Assembly: GCA_013036995.1 (NCBI GenBank)
Contig: JAAOXG010000032.1
Span: 62,001-126,000, forward strand
Direction: 5' to 3'
Source: Lacrimispora defluvii
GTDB lineage: Bacteria > Bacillota > Clostridia > Lachnospirales > Lachnospiraceae
Length of the DNA: 64,000 bases
Shown in pieces: positions 35,971 through 45,382 of the stretch; the first letter of the stretch is position 1, and every line of letters starts with the position of its first letter. The position numbers and the translations under genes were made by a program. The notes below the pieces were generated by a model. That model had not been told where the DNA came from. It did not search any database and worked only from the letters and a program-made list of their open reading frames with translations.

Positions 35971-36018
35971 TTGTCACCCTGTTTAGAGACATTTATACTT
36001 AAGTGAAACAACAGGGTG
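35971..36018 (+). promoter_or_regulatory. Promoter of the Zn-dehydrogenase gene with a 9-bp inverted repeat
   Basis: TTGTCA (35971-35976), 17 bases, TATACT (35994-35999). CACCCTGTT (35975-35983) and AACAGGGTG (36010-36018) form a perfect inverted repeat that straddles the -10 box and start, suggesting an additional operator. The site 3 dyad lies about 45 bases upstream. Confidence 0.65.
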
Positions 36019-36035
36019 AAAGGAGATTTTTTAAT

Positions 36036-37091
36036 ATGAATAAAATGAAGGCAGCAGTAATGTATGGTCCCGGTGATATCCGTGTGGAAATGACAAAAAA
36101 ACCGGAATGCCCGAAAGATGGACTGATTCTCAAAATTATGGCAGTTGGACTTTGCGGCTCTGATATCCGTAATCTTACCAGTGATTCAAGGAAAGGGGAC
36201 TATCCATTTATCTATGGACATGAAATCGTGGGAATCGTAGACGAAACCGGTACAGAACAAACCAGGTATCAGGTTGGGCAGCGTCTCTTCCTCTTTCCTG
36301 GCACCTACTGCATGAAGTGTGACAACTGCATCAGCGGACACAGTGAAAACTGTTCCGACAAAGAAGTTACTGCTCTGTCAGGGACTGGCGGTTTCGCACA
36401 ATATGTGGCAGTAAAGGGCAAAAAAATTGAACTGGGAGGCATTTACGAAATTCCGGAAGATGTTTCCTTTGACGCAGCAAGCCTGGGAGAACCTCTTACC
36501 TCTGTTTTTGCCTGCCTGGATAATGTAAATATCGGATATCCGGATAGCCTGGTGATTATTGGTGCCGGCCCCATCGGCTGTTTCATGGCACAGCTTGCAA
36601 AAATCCGTGGTGCTCAAAAAATCATTATGATAGACCTAAATGATACCAGGTTAAACATGGCGAAAGAATTTGGAGTGGACATTACAATAAACAGTTCCAA
36701 AGAAGACCCCATCGAAGCCGTCCGGAGATTCACCGACGGCAAAGGAGCCGATAAAGTCATTTCAGCGACTCCTGCAAACTCCACACAGACACAGAGTATC
36801 CATATGGTAAAAAAAGGCGGTCTTGTTGTTTTTTTTGGCGGCGTTCCAAAGGGTTCCCTGACAGAACTTGACTGCAATCTGATCCATTACAACAACATTT
36901 GGATCAAAGGTCATTTCGGTGCATCTTACATCCAGTCTAAACGGGCTTTTGAGCTGGCAATTTCTAAAGAATTTCCAACACAAAAATTTATCACACATAT
37001 TCTTCCCCTGGATAAAATTAATGAGGGAATTGAATTAACCAGAACCGGGGAAGCGATCAAGGTAGTACTCCACCCATGGGATGAAGCGTAA
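36036..37091 (+). CDS. Zinc-dependent medium-chain alcohol/polyol dehydrogenase
   Basis: 351 residues from the ATG at 36036 (AAGGAG site). Catalytic zinc ligands: the cysteine in VGLCGSDI and GHE in YGHEIVGI; the structural zinc cysteines are in CMKCDNCISGHSENC. The Rossmann fold is VIIGAGPIGCFMAQLAK. Similar to sorbitol/L-threonine dehydrogenases, so it likely oxidises a secondary alcohol of a polyol or sugar acid to the ketone with NAD+. Divergent from the kinase across a shared 219-base region with two candidate operators; a strong two-way terminator follows. Confidence 0.87.
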   Translation: MNKMKAAVMYGPGDIRVEMTKKPECPKDGLILKIMAVGLCGSDIRNLTSDSRKGDYPFIYGHEIVGIVDETGTEQTRYQVGQRLFLFPGTYCMKCDNCISGHSENCSDKEVTALSGTGGFAQYVAVKGKKIELGGIYEIPEDVSFDAASLGEPLTSVFACLDNVNIGYPDSLVIIGAGPIGCFMAQLAKIRGAQKIIMIDLNDTRLNMAKEFGVDITINSSKEDPIEAVRRFTDGKGADKVISATPANSTQTQSIHMVKKGGLVVFFGGVPKGSLTELDCNLIHYNNIWIKGHFGASYIQSKRAFELAISKEFPTQKFITHILPLDKINEGIELTRTGEAIKVVLHPWDEA

Positions 37092-37109
37092 GCTGACTCT
37101 TTGCAATTG

Positions 37110-37164
37110 AAACAGGAGCCAGCCGATCACTGTAAATCAAGTGATCGGCTGGCTCCTGTTTTTT
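37110..37164. terminator. Strong bidirectional terminator
   Basis: AACAGGAGCCAGCCGATCAC (37111-37130) pairs with the perfect complement at 37141-37160, with T runs on both strands. It ends both the Zn-dehydrogenase gene and the minus-strand aldolase operon. Confidence 0.95.
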
Positions 37165-37179
37165 CCTTCATATGTATAC

Positions 37180-38355
37180 TCAGCCTTGGGAATCCAGTGC
37201 CTGGGAATCCGTTGTAGGCGCCTTTATGCACGCAATAAAACCAATTACCAGAAGTGCAGCCGCCGATAATAAAAACCGGTTTGAAATATCTCCACCCAGT
37301 AAATCAGCAAGCGGGTTTACCACGTATGCAGACACAAAATTACCAACATTATAGGATGCAGATACCACCGCAATGGCAAGTGATGCCTGTACTGGCGGAA
37401 CCATGTTTGCTGCTAACGTAACAGCACCCGGATTACGGACAGCAAAACCAAATCCAACAATGATACTTCCCGCACAGATAACCGGAAAGCTGGTGGAAAG
37501 CCCAACCATTGCAGTGCCAACTGCCATTAAAATAATTGCAGCGCCAATTGTAAACCTCCTTAGTACCTTTACCGTAGTTCCCAGTAATAAACCGCCAAGT
37601 ATGCCAATAATCTGCATGATTGATGCTACCGTACCAGCTGTACTTGCATCGCCAATCGCCTTACGGTCAATATACATGGATAAGTTGGAATGAAAGGTTG
37701 CCACAAAAATGCCTGTAACAAAGCATAGTACTCCGAAATAAATCATACTTCCTGAGATGCTTGCCTTTTCTTTTTCTTTTTTCGGTACTACTGTTCCTTT
37801 GGGAACGGTAAATAAAATAATCAGTATGATCGGTATGCAAATCAGGAATACAAGGTAACCCCTCTTCCACCCTGCCATTGCGGTAATCGCTCCTGAGCCT
37901 TTTGCAATTACAGCGCCGCCAACACTTACGAAAATAGACTGAAATCCCATCACTCTTGATTTATCCAAACCAGTAAAATAATCAGATATCAGGGAAGAGC
38001 TTACCACCACGACAAAGGACAGACCCATACCGATCACTACACTGGCCAGGTAAAGCATCCACAGCTGACTATTCATGACCTGAGGCATAAGGCCCCCTGC
38101 CAGCATTAATGCAGTTCCTATAACCGCAATATTTCTCTTGGTGATATATGGTTCAAGATATGGTTCTATAAACATACCTGGCAGACATGTTAAATTAATA
38201 ATCTGCAATACAATCTGTATTGATATGTCACTTGCACCAGGGAAAAATTTTCCAACCTCTGCAAGTATTGGTGACAATGCACTGTTGCAGGCCATTGTAA
38301 GAGACATAATTAAAAGTCCTGCTGCAATTACCTTCTTACGATTTACTGTTTCCAT
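37180..38355 (-). CDS. MFS transporter (aldolase operon)
   Basis: 391 residues with about 12 hydrophobic segments. Little similarity to a named sugar carrier can be read by eye; the arrangement METVNRKKVIAAGLLIMSLTMACNSALSPILAEVGKFFPG and the central cytoplasmic loop (VPKGTVVPKKEKEKAS) are usual for the major facilitator superfamily. Last gene of the operon that starts with the class II aldolase, 20 bases after the 2-hydroxyacid dehydrogenase. Likely imports the operon's substrate or exports its product. Confidence 0.85.
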   Translation of the reverse strand: METVNRKKVIAAGLLIMSLTMACNSALSPILAEVGKFFPGASDISIQIVLQIINLTCLPGMFIEPYLEPYITKRNIAVIGTALMLAGGLMPQVMNSQLWMLYLASVVIGMGLSFVVVVSSSLISDYFTGLDKSRVMGFQSIFVSVGGAVIAKGSGAITAMAGWKRGYLVFLICIPIILIILFTVPKGTVVPKKEKEKASISGSMIYFGVLCFVTGIFVATFHSNLSMYIDRKAIGDASTAGTVASIMQIIGILGGLLLGTTVKVLRRFTIGAAIILMAVGTAMVGLSTSFPVICAGSIIVGFGFAVRNPGAVTLAANMVPPVQASLAIAVVSASYNVGNFVSAYVVNPLADLLGGDISNRFLLSAAALLVIGFIACIKAPTTDSQALDSQG

Positions 38356-38375
38356 GTTTTCTCCTTATCAAGTAC

Positions 38376-39428
38376 TTATCTTTTCCAGATAAATTTCCTG
38401 TCTTCTCCTCTTAAGTATGCAAGCACTTCCTGAGACATCATTTCACCGGACCAATTGTCAACATCAACCGTTAGCCCTGCCATATGTGGTGTACAGACTA
38501 CATTTCTCATTGTTAAAACAGGATGATTAGCCGGAACCGGTTCTTCCCAATATACGTCAATTGCGGCTCCTCCTATGATCCCCTTTTCCAGCGCTTCCAC
38601 AAAATCCTTCTGATCAATAACAGCAGCTCTTGCAGTATTAATTAAGTAAGCGTTTGATTTCATTTTTGAAAACCAGCTCCGGTTTACGATACCTTTCGTA
38701 GATTCAAGCACCGGAAGATGGAGGCTGATGATATCGCTCTGCTGAAGCATAGTATCAAGATCCACCGGCTTTGCTCCGTCAGATTCTATTTTCTCTTTGG
38801 CCATATAAGGATCATAGACCAGGATTTCCATACCAAACGCTTTTGCACGAACTGCCACTTCCCGTCCGATTGCCCCATATCCTGCAATTCCAAGAGTCTT
38901 ACCGTATAATTCAAACCCAATTCCATAATCGGTATATGGATGTTTCTCATCCAGTGATCCAAACGTTACATTTTTAACGTCCATAACATCATAGATATCT
39001 TTCTTTTCCGGTCCCACATGTTCCCCTTTTGAAAGGCCGGTACAGCTTAATGTCAGTTTTCTTGCTGCTGCAATCATTAATCCTATATTAAACTCGGCAA
39101 CTGCCACCCGGTTCCTTCCCGGAGTATAGGACAGTGGAATTCCTTCTTCCATTAATACATCATTATCAACCGTAACCGGTGTTCCTTTTGCGACGCCTAT
39201 AAACTTCATCCCTGAGTTAATCCACTGGCGAAGGGTATCAGCCTTTGCATATTCATCACCCAAAACAACCAGTTCATAACCCTTGCATTCCTCACATACA
39301 AGCGCTTCGGTTACATTCCCTTTCCCGTGTTTTAATTCTCCTGCAATGGTAATATCACAATATTCTTCAATCTCTTTTTTTCTTTTTTCGGGAATCCCGG
39401 TACATAAAACCATTCTTTTTTTTTCCAT
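38376..39428 (-). CDS. D-isomer-specific 2-hydroxyacid dehydrogenase family protein
   Basis: 350 residues. The NAD-binding domain is clear: LGIAGYGAIGREVAVRAKAFGMEILVYDP near 178-206, ISLHLPVLESTKGIVN, the catalytic arginine region YLINTARAAVID, an acidic residue in AIDVYWEEP and the catalytic histidine in VCTPHMAGLT. The N-terminal 100 residues are less usual for SerA. It would interconvert a 2-keto acid and a D-2-hydroxyacid. Fourth gene in the aldolase operon, so probably part of its pathway and not serine synthesis. Confidence 0.88.
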   Translation of the reverse strand: MEKKRMVLCTGIPEKRKKEIEEYCDITIAGELKHGKGNVTEALVCEECKGYELVVLGDEYAKADTLRQWINSGMKFIGVAKGTPVTVDNDVLMEEGIPLSYTPGRNRVAVAEFNIGLMIAAARKLTLSCTGLSKGEHVGPEKKDIYDVMDVKNVTFGSLDEKHPYTDYGIGFELYGKTLGIAGYGAIGREVAVRAKAFGMEILVYDPYMAKEKIESDGAKPVDLDTMLQQSDIISLHLPVLESTKGIVNRSWFSKMKSNAYLINTARAAVIDQKDFVEALEKGIIGGAAIDVYWEEPVPANHPVLTMRNVVCTPHMAGLTVDVDNWSGEMMSQEVLAYLRGEDRKFIWKR

Positions 39429-39462
39429 TTCACTCTCTCCTCCAGGCTGTAACTGCGTTACC

Positions 39463-41430
39463 TTATACCCTTAATGCAGCATAATAGGCGCTGTTGATAG
39501 CCTCATAGATTTTTCCAACCTTTTTGCAGTCTCCGATGATGTAATACTCCTCTATTGATTCAGTCAATTCGTCTACCAGATTCCAGGGAGAACGAAATCC
39601 CAGAGCACAAACTACATGATCCGCCTCAATGATCAGTTCCTTACCCTCCTGCTCACATAAAACTCCTTGATCGGTTATTTCCTTAACCATGGTATTTACA
39701 TAGCATTCAGCGGCTTTTTCAACCTGGGGCATCAATCCGCCCCGGTAGAAGGAATTGACATCTTCAGCGATCAGAGGCTTTCTCTCCACAATCGTGCATT
39801 TTCTGCCGTCATGAGCAAAGCTAACCGCGGCTTCTGCTCCCACAAGGCCGCCACCTATAATAACGATCTTATTTCCAAGTTTCTCCGGATTTAATTCCGC
39901 ATCAACTGCCATAATTACCTTCTCTGAATCTAAACCTTTCATCGGAGGCTTTATCTCAACTGATCCGATTGCTACAAAAAGTGTATCCGGATTAAAGTGT
40001 TTCACATATTCCGGTGTTACCTTCGTGTTTAATCGGACATTCACACCACTTCTTTTTATTCTGCCCTCTAAAACCTGTACCAGCTTGTGGATATCTTCTT
40101 TGAAATATGCCGCGCCCGCCGGAAGAAGATTTCCTCCCAGTCTGTCTGATTGCTCTGCAAGTGTTACGTCATGCCCCCGCTCAGCTGCAGTTATGGCCGC
40201 CTCCATTCCAGCCGGACCTCCGCCTGCCACCAGAACCCGTTTTTTCCGATCCGGCTGCTTCACCGGAAGCTTAGCTGCAAGCTGCTCTCCCATAACAGGA
40301 TTCACCGAGCATTTTACCATCTCCAGCTCTCCAGTCGCTCCAAAGCATTCATAGCAGCGTAAACAAGGGGTAATATCTTCTTCCTGACCCCAGGCCGCCT
40401 TGAAAGGCAGATAGGGATCAGCCAGGGATGCTCTTCCCAGTTCTACTGCATCAGCCTTTCCAGATGCAATAATCTCTTCCATCTGGGCAGGATCATTTAG
40501 CGATCCGACACATGCCACTGGTGTTTTGACATGCTTTTTTATTTCAGCCGCAAGATAGACGTTGACACCACGAGGGAAAAACGCAGAGGGATGTGTTCTG
40601 CAGAACATAGCTGGATCTTCATGATTTCCGCATGAAACATTAATCAGGTCTACTTTGTCATCAATCATCTCTGCCAATTTAATGCATTCCTGCTGATTCA
40701 GACCGATTTCAGTCAGATCATCTCCTGAAATTCTGGCCTCAATGGGAAAATCCTTTCCTACCGCATTTCGTACTGCATCAAGAACCAAAAGAAAAAACCT
40801 GGCCCGGTTTTCCAAAGAGCCTCCAAACAGATCAGTCCGTTTATTCCAGACCGGAGATAAAAACTGAGAAAAAAGCCAGCCGTGGGCTGCATGTACCTGC
40901 ACCATATCAAATCCTGTTTCCTTGCAGAGTCTGGCAGCTTTTCCATAGGACTCAATTATTTCATAGATCATTTCGATCGGCATGGCCTTAACTTCGCCTG
41001 CCGGCATCCTCATATCACTTGGACCGTATGCAACAAGATTGGTGCCCACATCTCCTCCAACACTGGCAAGTCCTCCATACATTCCCCCATGAGACAGCTG
41101 TATATTCGCATAGGAACCCGCATTATGAATGGCTCTTGCTGCTTCTGTCATTCCCTGGCGTACCCCGAATGAATCCAGCTGGAGCTGTTTGTTATGGGAT
41201 TTTCCTGTCGCAGAATGAACAATTGCCTCTCCATAAGTAACGACTCCGGCTCCCCCCAGTGCCTTTTCCTCCAGATATGCGATCATCTCCGGAGTAAAAT
41301 GCCCGTTTAAGTCTATCATACTGGGGCTTGATGGTGCACAAATGAGACGATTACGCATTTTTATATTACCAATTCTAAGGGGAGAAAAAAGGTGTGGATA
41401 TTTCTCTCCGTATCTGCATTTCTTTTCCAT
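39463..41430 (-). CDS. NADH:flavin oxidoreductase of the 2,4-dienoyl-CoA reductase/BaiH type
   Basis: 655 residues in two parts. Residues about 1-370 are an old-yellow-enzyme FMN barrel (HLFSPLRIGNIKMRNRLI; VQVHAAHGWLFSQFLSP; RISGDD). Cysteines for one [4Fe-4S] cluster are in CLRCYECFG and VKCSVNP (about 346-365). The C-terminal part has FAD and NAD(P) folds (RVLVAGGGPAGMEAA; KIVIIGGGLVGAEAA). This architecture is shared by 2,4-dienoyl-CoA reductase, enoate reductases and BaiCD/BaiH. It may reduce an activated double bond in the pathway, an unusual step next to an aldolase and a sugar kinase. Confidence 0.88.
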   Translation of the reverse strand: MEKKCRYGEKYPHLFSPLRIGNIKMRNRLICAPSSPSMIDLNGHFTPEMIAYLEEKALGGAGVVTYGEAIVHSATGKSHNKQLQLDSFGVRQGMTEAARAIHNAGSYANIQLSHGGMYGGLASVGGDVGTNLVAYGPSDMRMPAGEVKAMPIEMIYEIIESYGKAARLCKETGFDMVQVHAAHGWLFSQFLSPVWNKRTDLFGGSLENRARFFLLVLDAVRNAVGKDFPIEARISGDDLTEIGLNQQECIKLAEMIDDKVDLINVSCGNHEDPAMFCRTHPSAFFPRGVNVYLAAEIKKHVKTPVACVGSLNDPAQMEEIIASGKADAVELGRASLADPYLPFKAAWGQEEDITPCLRCYECFGATGELEMVKCSVNPVMGEQLAAKLPVKQPDRKKRVLVAGGGPAGMEAAITAAERGHDVTLAEQSDRLGGNLLPAGAAYFKEDIHKLVQVLEGRIKRSGVNVRLNTKVTPEYVKHFNPDTLFVAIGSVEIKPPMKGLDSEKVIMAVDAELNPEKLGNKIVIIGGGLVGAEAAVSFAHDGRKCTIVERKPLIAEDVNSFYRGGLMPQVEKAAECYVNTMVKEITDQGVLCEQEGKELIIEADHVVCALGFRSPWNLVDELTESIEEYYIIGDCKKVGKIYEAINSAYYAALRV

Positions 41431-41455
41431 TTGAAAAACCTCACTTATTTAGTCC

Positions 41456-42601
41456 TTACATTGCCTTACGAAGGATCTGAAGGATATCTTCCCTTGTAAT
41501 GCCCTGCTTCGGGTTGAAATTTAAAACAGGCTCCTGAAGCACATCCTCCGCCAGCATAGGCAGATCTTTTTCTTCTATCCCCTGCTGTGACAAGGTTTTA
41601 ATGCCAAGCTCTTTTATCAGCGCCAGAAGTTCTCTGGAAAAAAGTAATTTATCTTCCTCCGGGTCACCGCTGGCGGAAAGGCCAATGGCCTTTGCTAAAT
41701 CAATCATCTTTTTGGAGCAGGAATCCGCATTATACTCCATAACATAAGGAAGTACTGCCGCATTTGCCATCCCATGTGCCAGTTTGAAATGGGCGCTTAA
41801 TGTATGTGCAATGGCATGGACCAATCCTAAGTTCGCATTGGAAAATCCGAATCCGGTAATCACACAGCCAAGGAGCATCCGCTCTCTTGCCAGTAAATCC
41901 GAACCATCCCTTACTACTTTGGGCAGATTCTGATGCAGATATTTCAGGCCTTGAATCGAGTGATATTCCGTTAAAGGAGTCGCCATATTGGAAATATAGC
42001 TTTCCACTGCGTGAGTAATTGCGTCCATTCCTGTTGCTGCCGTAACGGAGGGCGGCATGGTCATTGTAAATTCCGGATCAATGATTACTTTATCAGGTAC
42101 AATTTTATTATCAATAATCACATATTTGATTACCTTCTCCGTATCGATCAATGCACTGACATTTGTTATTTCACTGGAGGTTCCTGCAGTTGTTGGGATG
42201 GCAATCAGCGGCAGAACCTCTTTTTTTACCTGCCCGATTCCACCGTATTCTCCAATTGAACCAGGATTGGTCATCAGTATATTGATTGCCTTTGTCAGGT
42301 CAATACTGCTTCCCCCGCCAACCGCAACAAACACATCGATCTGTGCTTTTTTCGCAATTTCTGCCGCTTTTTCCACAACATCATTGGTCGGGTTTGGAAT
42401 CACTCCATCAAATATTATAACTTCCAGCTCAGCCTTTTTTATTTCTTCCAGTACCTGATCCGCTATCTTTGCCTGCTTTACTCCAGAATCATATACAAGC
42501 ATTACCTTCTTTGCTTTATATTCTCTTAAAATACCAGGCAGCTCTTTTACGGAACCGCGACCAAAAACAATATCACTTTTCACAAAAAAATTGTATGCCA
42601 T
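41456..42601 (-). CDS. Iron-containing alcohol dehydrogenase (FucO-like)
   Basis: 381 residues from the ATG at 42601 (AAGGAGTG site). The nucleotide region is VAVGGGSSIDLTKAINIL, the family signature has IPTTAGTSSEITNVS, and the iron ligands are expected in the D and the histidines of GMDAITHAVESYIS and VHAIAHTLSAHFKLAHG. Relatives reduce lactaldehyde or glycolaldehyde, or make butanol and propanediol. Directly behind the aldolase (ten-base gap), it is well placed to reduce the aldehyde released by that enzyme and recycle NADH. Confidence 0.9.
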   Translation of the reverse strand: MAYNFFVKSDIVFGRGSVKELPGILREYKAKKVMLVYDSGVKQAKIADQVLEEIKKAELEVIIFDGVIPNPTNDVVEKAAEIAKKAQIDVFVAVGGGSSIDLTKAINILMTNPGSIGEYGGIGQVKKEVLPLIAIPTTAGTSSEITNVSALIDTEKVIKYVIIDNKIVPDKVIIDPEFTMTMPPSVTAATGMDAITHAVESYISNMATPLTEYHSIQGLKYLHQNLPKVVRDGSDLLARERMLLGCVITGFGFSNANLGLVHAIAHTLSAHFKLAHGMANAAVLPYVMEYNADSCSKKMIDLAKAIGLSASGDPEEDKLLFSRELLALIKELGIKTLSQQGIEEKDLPMLAEDVLQEPVLNFNPKQGITREDILQILRKAM

Positions 42602-42611
42602 TTTGCACTCC

Positions 42612-43253
42612 TTACACAGCCTGATCTGCTGCAATTAAAGCTTTCATTGCGTCGATCCCTGCCTGAGGCATTGGTTCAAATGTACCAAGAGCCCTTGCAT
42701 AATATTCTGTAATTGCCATTTCTTCTGTATAAATAGTAGCGCTCATAGCTGCTTTCATATTTTTCCCGCAGCAAAACATACCATGGTTCTTAATTAATAC
42801 AGCTCTGCCATCCTGCCCCAGTGCTTCCACTACTTTATCCGCAACTTCATCAGAACCCGGCATAGTGAACGGAACAACCCGCACTGGAACAAATTCACAC
42901 TGAGGTGGTGTGGTAGGTTTAATTTCACCATCACCCATTGCCATAATTGTGGCAAACACTGCATGTGTATGAACCGTTGCTTTTATATCAGGTCTTGCAC
43001 GGAGTACGGCAGTATGCATTGGAACTTCCGAAGATGGTTTATATGGTCCTTCCAGCCATTTCCCGTTTAAATCAACAATAGCGATATCTTCTGCCTTCAT
43101 TGTTTTATAGGCGATTCCGCTTGGAGTAATGGCTACCACATCCTCTTCATCATCTCTTAAAGCAATATTTCCGGATGTTCCTTTTATCAATCCCTGTTCA
43201 ACTGCTTCTAATATTGCTTCCAATACCTGTTTTCTTATTTTTTCGTATTTCAT
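42612..43253 (-). CDS. Class II aldolase, L-fuculose-1-phosphate aldolase-like
   Basis: 213 residues. GTSGNIALR binds phosphate, SSEVPMHTAVLR carries the catalytic glutamate, and zinc histidines are in ATVHTHAVFA and IKNHGMFCCG. This matches FucA/RhaD and L-ribulose-5-phosphate epimerase relatives; the length is that of FucA. It probably cleaves a ketose phosphate into dihydroxyacetone phosphate and an aldehyde. First gene of a five-gene operon (aldolase, Fe-ADH, OYE enzyme, 2-hydroxyacid dehydrogenase, MFS) with an AAAGGAGG site. No isomerase is present, in keeping with a ketose made by the Zn-dehydrogenase. Confidence 0.88.
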   Translation of the reverse strand: MKYEKIRKQVLEAILEAVEQGLIKGTSGNIALRDDEEDVVAITPSGIAYKTMKAEDIAIVDLNGKWLEGPYKPSSEVPMHTAVLRARPDIKATVHTHAVFATIMAMGDGEIKPTTPPQCEFVPVRVVPFTMPGSDEVADKVVEALGQDGRAVLIKNHGMFCCGKNMKAAMSATIYTEEMAITEYYARALGTFEPMPQAGIDAMKALIAADQAV

Positions 43254-43283
43254 TACTGATTCCTCCTTTATTTTTATAAGCCT

Positions 43284-43341
43284 ATTCTAGGATTCGCAGC
43301 CCCTTTTCGCAAACAGCTTTTTTCCTCAATAAAGAGGAAAA
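43284..43341 (-). promoter_or_regulatory. Promoter and operator of the aldolase operon (regulon site 1)
   Basis: On the minus strand: TTTTCC-N10-GGAAAA (43320-43341; the dyad extends to a perfect 8-6-8 TTTTCCTC/GAGGAAAA), seven bases, -35 TTGCGA (43307-43312), 17 bases, -10 TAGAAT (43284-43289). Both boxes are poor, as in activated promoters. Confidence 0.72.
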
Positions 43342-43369
43342 TATTTTACATATATCCTCCTTAAATAGC

Positions 43370-43398
43370 TTGATTTTTAGCTTAATATTATTTATTAT
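43370..43398 (+). promoter_or_regulatory. Promoter of the BglG/MtlR-like regulator
   Basis: TTGATT (43370-43375), 17 bases, TATTAT (43393-43398), divergent from the aldolase promoter and 28 bases from its operator. Confidence 0.55.
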
Positions 43399-43438
43399 TA
43401 AAAAATGTTATTATTTTTTCCGAAACAAGGAGGAAATT

Positions 43439-45379
43439 ATGGAAAAGTATGTATTATCTTTACGAAAAAGGAAACTTCTTGATTATCTGAAGAATTCAAA
43501 AGAATATGTGACCAGTTCTACGCTAGCTGAATATTTGCAGGTATCCGCAAGAACAATCAGGAATGATATCAATGAAATAAATGAAAATCTTCAGAGTTTT
43601 GGTATCCAGATTCTTTCAAAACCCAGCGTTGGTTATCTTCTATTTTGCGAAAATGAATCCTCATTAAAGAAACTAAACCAGGTAAGCAGCAATTTCTTAA
43701 GCCGCGAAGACCGGATCCGGCATATTGCTTTTACACTGTGCTTTTCCGATATACCGGTGGATCTTTATGATCTTGAAGATGAAATGTTTATAAGCCGTAC
43801 CACTCTGGAAAACGATCTCATTGCTTTTCGAAAAAAATACGTTCTCCCGGAGCCTCATATTAAATTTTTCCGTCACAAAAACAGAATATCATTTGAGCAG
43901 GAAGAACGGAAACGCCGTATCATATTAAATTTATTATTTTCGGAGAACTGGAATTATAATGATCAGGGAAATTTATACTATGAATATCAATACATTGATG
44001 AAACAGTCATTGGAATCATAACAGCTGAGATCCGACTCTGCATGCAGCAATATAACATCATCATGGACGATATCAACATTGTTATGATTGTTCTTGCCAT
44101 CGCCATTGCTTACTCCCGAATTAAGTCTGGCCACAGTCTCACTGATGAAAATCCAATACCGGTGAATGATAATACAATTATTCATGCAGTAAATGATCTC
44201 TTAAATATTCTGGAGGAAAAGCTGGATTGTAACTATTCAAATTTGGAACGAAGCGATTTATATCTTCATGTCTACTGCAGCAGACTGCTTGATGCATCGA
44301 AGCTGAATTTCGGAACCATAGACAATTATTTTAACCCGTCCACTATTGAATTCGCCAATTCTTATCTGCGTAAGATTAAAGACACCTACTCCATTGATTT
44401 TTCTGATGATGAAGACTTTTATATCACGCTTCTCCAGTATTTACGCTACCTTACTTTACCTTTGCATTTTTTAAATTCCACTGGCACCCATACAGATGGT
44501 ACCCGCTCAAAAATGTTAATTGAATATGAAATCGCATTCCTTATCCAGGATCTGGCTTTGCAGTATACAGGTAATTATTTGGATTATTCGGAACTCATGT
44601 ACCTGGCTTTCTGTATTTCCGGTGCCATGGAAGCCAGGTACCGGAATTCACCCAAATTAAAAACAGTTATAATGTGCCATATGAATCTTCCCGCCACCTG
44701 GAATTTAAAACAGCGTATTCTAAACAATTTTAATGACAGCATTGATTTAATCGCCCTCTTGCCTGTATATATGAAGGATAATTATGATTTTTCTAAAATT
44801 GATTTAGTTATTACAACCGCAAATAAGCATATTACAAGTGAATCAAACTGCGATACGCTTTTAATCTCTTCTTTCTTTCCAGAAAAGGACCAGCAGGATT
44901 TAAGAGCACTGATTTTCCATAAGCATCTGAACCGATTATATAATTCAGAGCTCCCTTCCATCCGCCAGCTCTTTGAAAATGCCTTCTGGCATGAAAAAAT
45001 AGATACTGCGGAACCGTTTTCCATAATTGAAACCCTTTCTATGGATTTTATCAGCAAAGAGTACGTTTCCTATGATTATTTACATCAGGTCCTGCGAAGA
45101 GAGGCAATTATGACATTTGCATTTCAACCCAGTATTGTATTACTTTACAGTCTTGTCCCAAGCAATCAGACCTGTCTTTCAATTGCAACACTGAATCACC
45201 GGATTAAATGGAATTCCTATAAAATCCGTACAGTTATAATGGCTGCCATCGCTCCCGAACATACCACTTTGATTTTCCGGCTGTTCAATGAGCTTTTTTA
45301 CGGTCCGTATAATATTAACGATACACGGTTTCTTAAAACAAAACAGGAACTGATTACTTTTTTTACACCTGACAGATAA
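43439..45379 (+). CDS. BglG/MtlR-type transcriptional regulator with degenerate PTS sites
   Basis: 646 residues from the ATG at 43439 (AAGGAGG). Order: HTH_11 domain (about 8-60, KEYVTSSTLAEYLQVSARTIRNDI), second Mga-like HTH (about 90-135, FISRTTLENDLIAFRKKY), PRD1 (about 185-285), PRD2 (about 300-400), EIIB-like domain (about 408-480) and EIIA-like domain (about 505-646). By eye, the PTS-phosphorylated histidines are mostly gone: A220 in PRD1 (VLAIAIAYSRI), Y334 and C392 in PRD2, Q563 in the EIIA-like part (FAFQPS); H277 is kept. No PTS genes lie nearby. It is likely the DNA-binding activator of the surrounding operons, tuned by something other than PTS. Confidence 0.8.
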   Translation: MEKYVLSLRKRKLLDYLKNSKEYVTSSTLAEYLQVSARTIRNDINEINENLQSFGIQILSKPSVGYLLFCENESSLKKLNQVSSNFLSREDRIRHIAFTLCFSDIPVDLYDLEDEMFISRTTLENDLIAFRKKYVLPEPHIKFFRHKNRISFEQEERKRRIILNLLFSENWNYNDQGNLYYEYQYIDETVIGIITAEIRLCMQQYNIIMDDINIVMIVLAIAIAYSRIKSGHSLTDENPIPVNDNTIIHAVNDLLNILEEKLDCNYSNLERSDLYLHVYCSRLLDASKLNFGTIDNYFNPSTIEFANSYLRKIKDTYSIDFSDDEDFYITLLQYLRYLTLPLHFLNSTGTHTDGTRSKMLIEYEIAFLIQDLALQYTGNYLDYSELMYLAFCISGAMEARYRNSPKLKTVIMCHMNLPATWNLKQRILNNFNDSIDLIALLPVYMKDNYDFSKIDLVITTANKHITSESNCDTLLISSFFPEKDQQDLRALIFHKHLNRLYNSELPSIRQLFENAFWHEKIDTAEPFSIIETLSMDFISKEYVSYDYLHQVLRREAIMTFAFQPSIVLLYSLVPSNQTCLSIATLNHRIKWNSYKIRTVIMAAIAPEHTTLIFRLFNELFYGPYNINDTRFLKTKQELITFFTPDR

Positions 45380-45382
45380 AAT

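Noticed and set aside
35817-36011. Longer kinase frame reaching into the divergent region
   Set aside because: It crosses the promoter and operator and has no ribosome site; FGGY proteins begin just before the MDCGTT motif.
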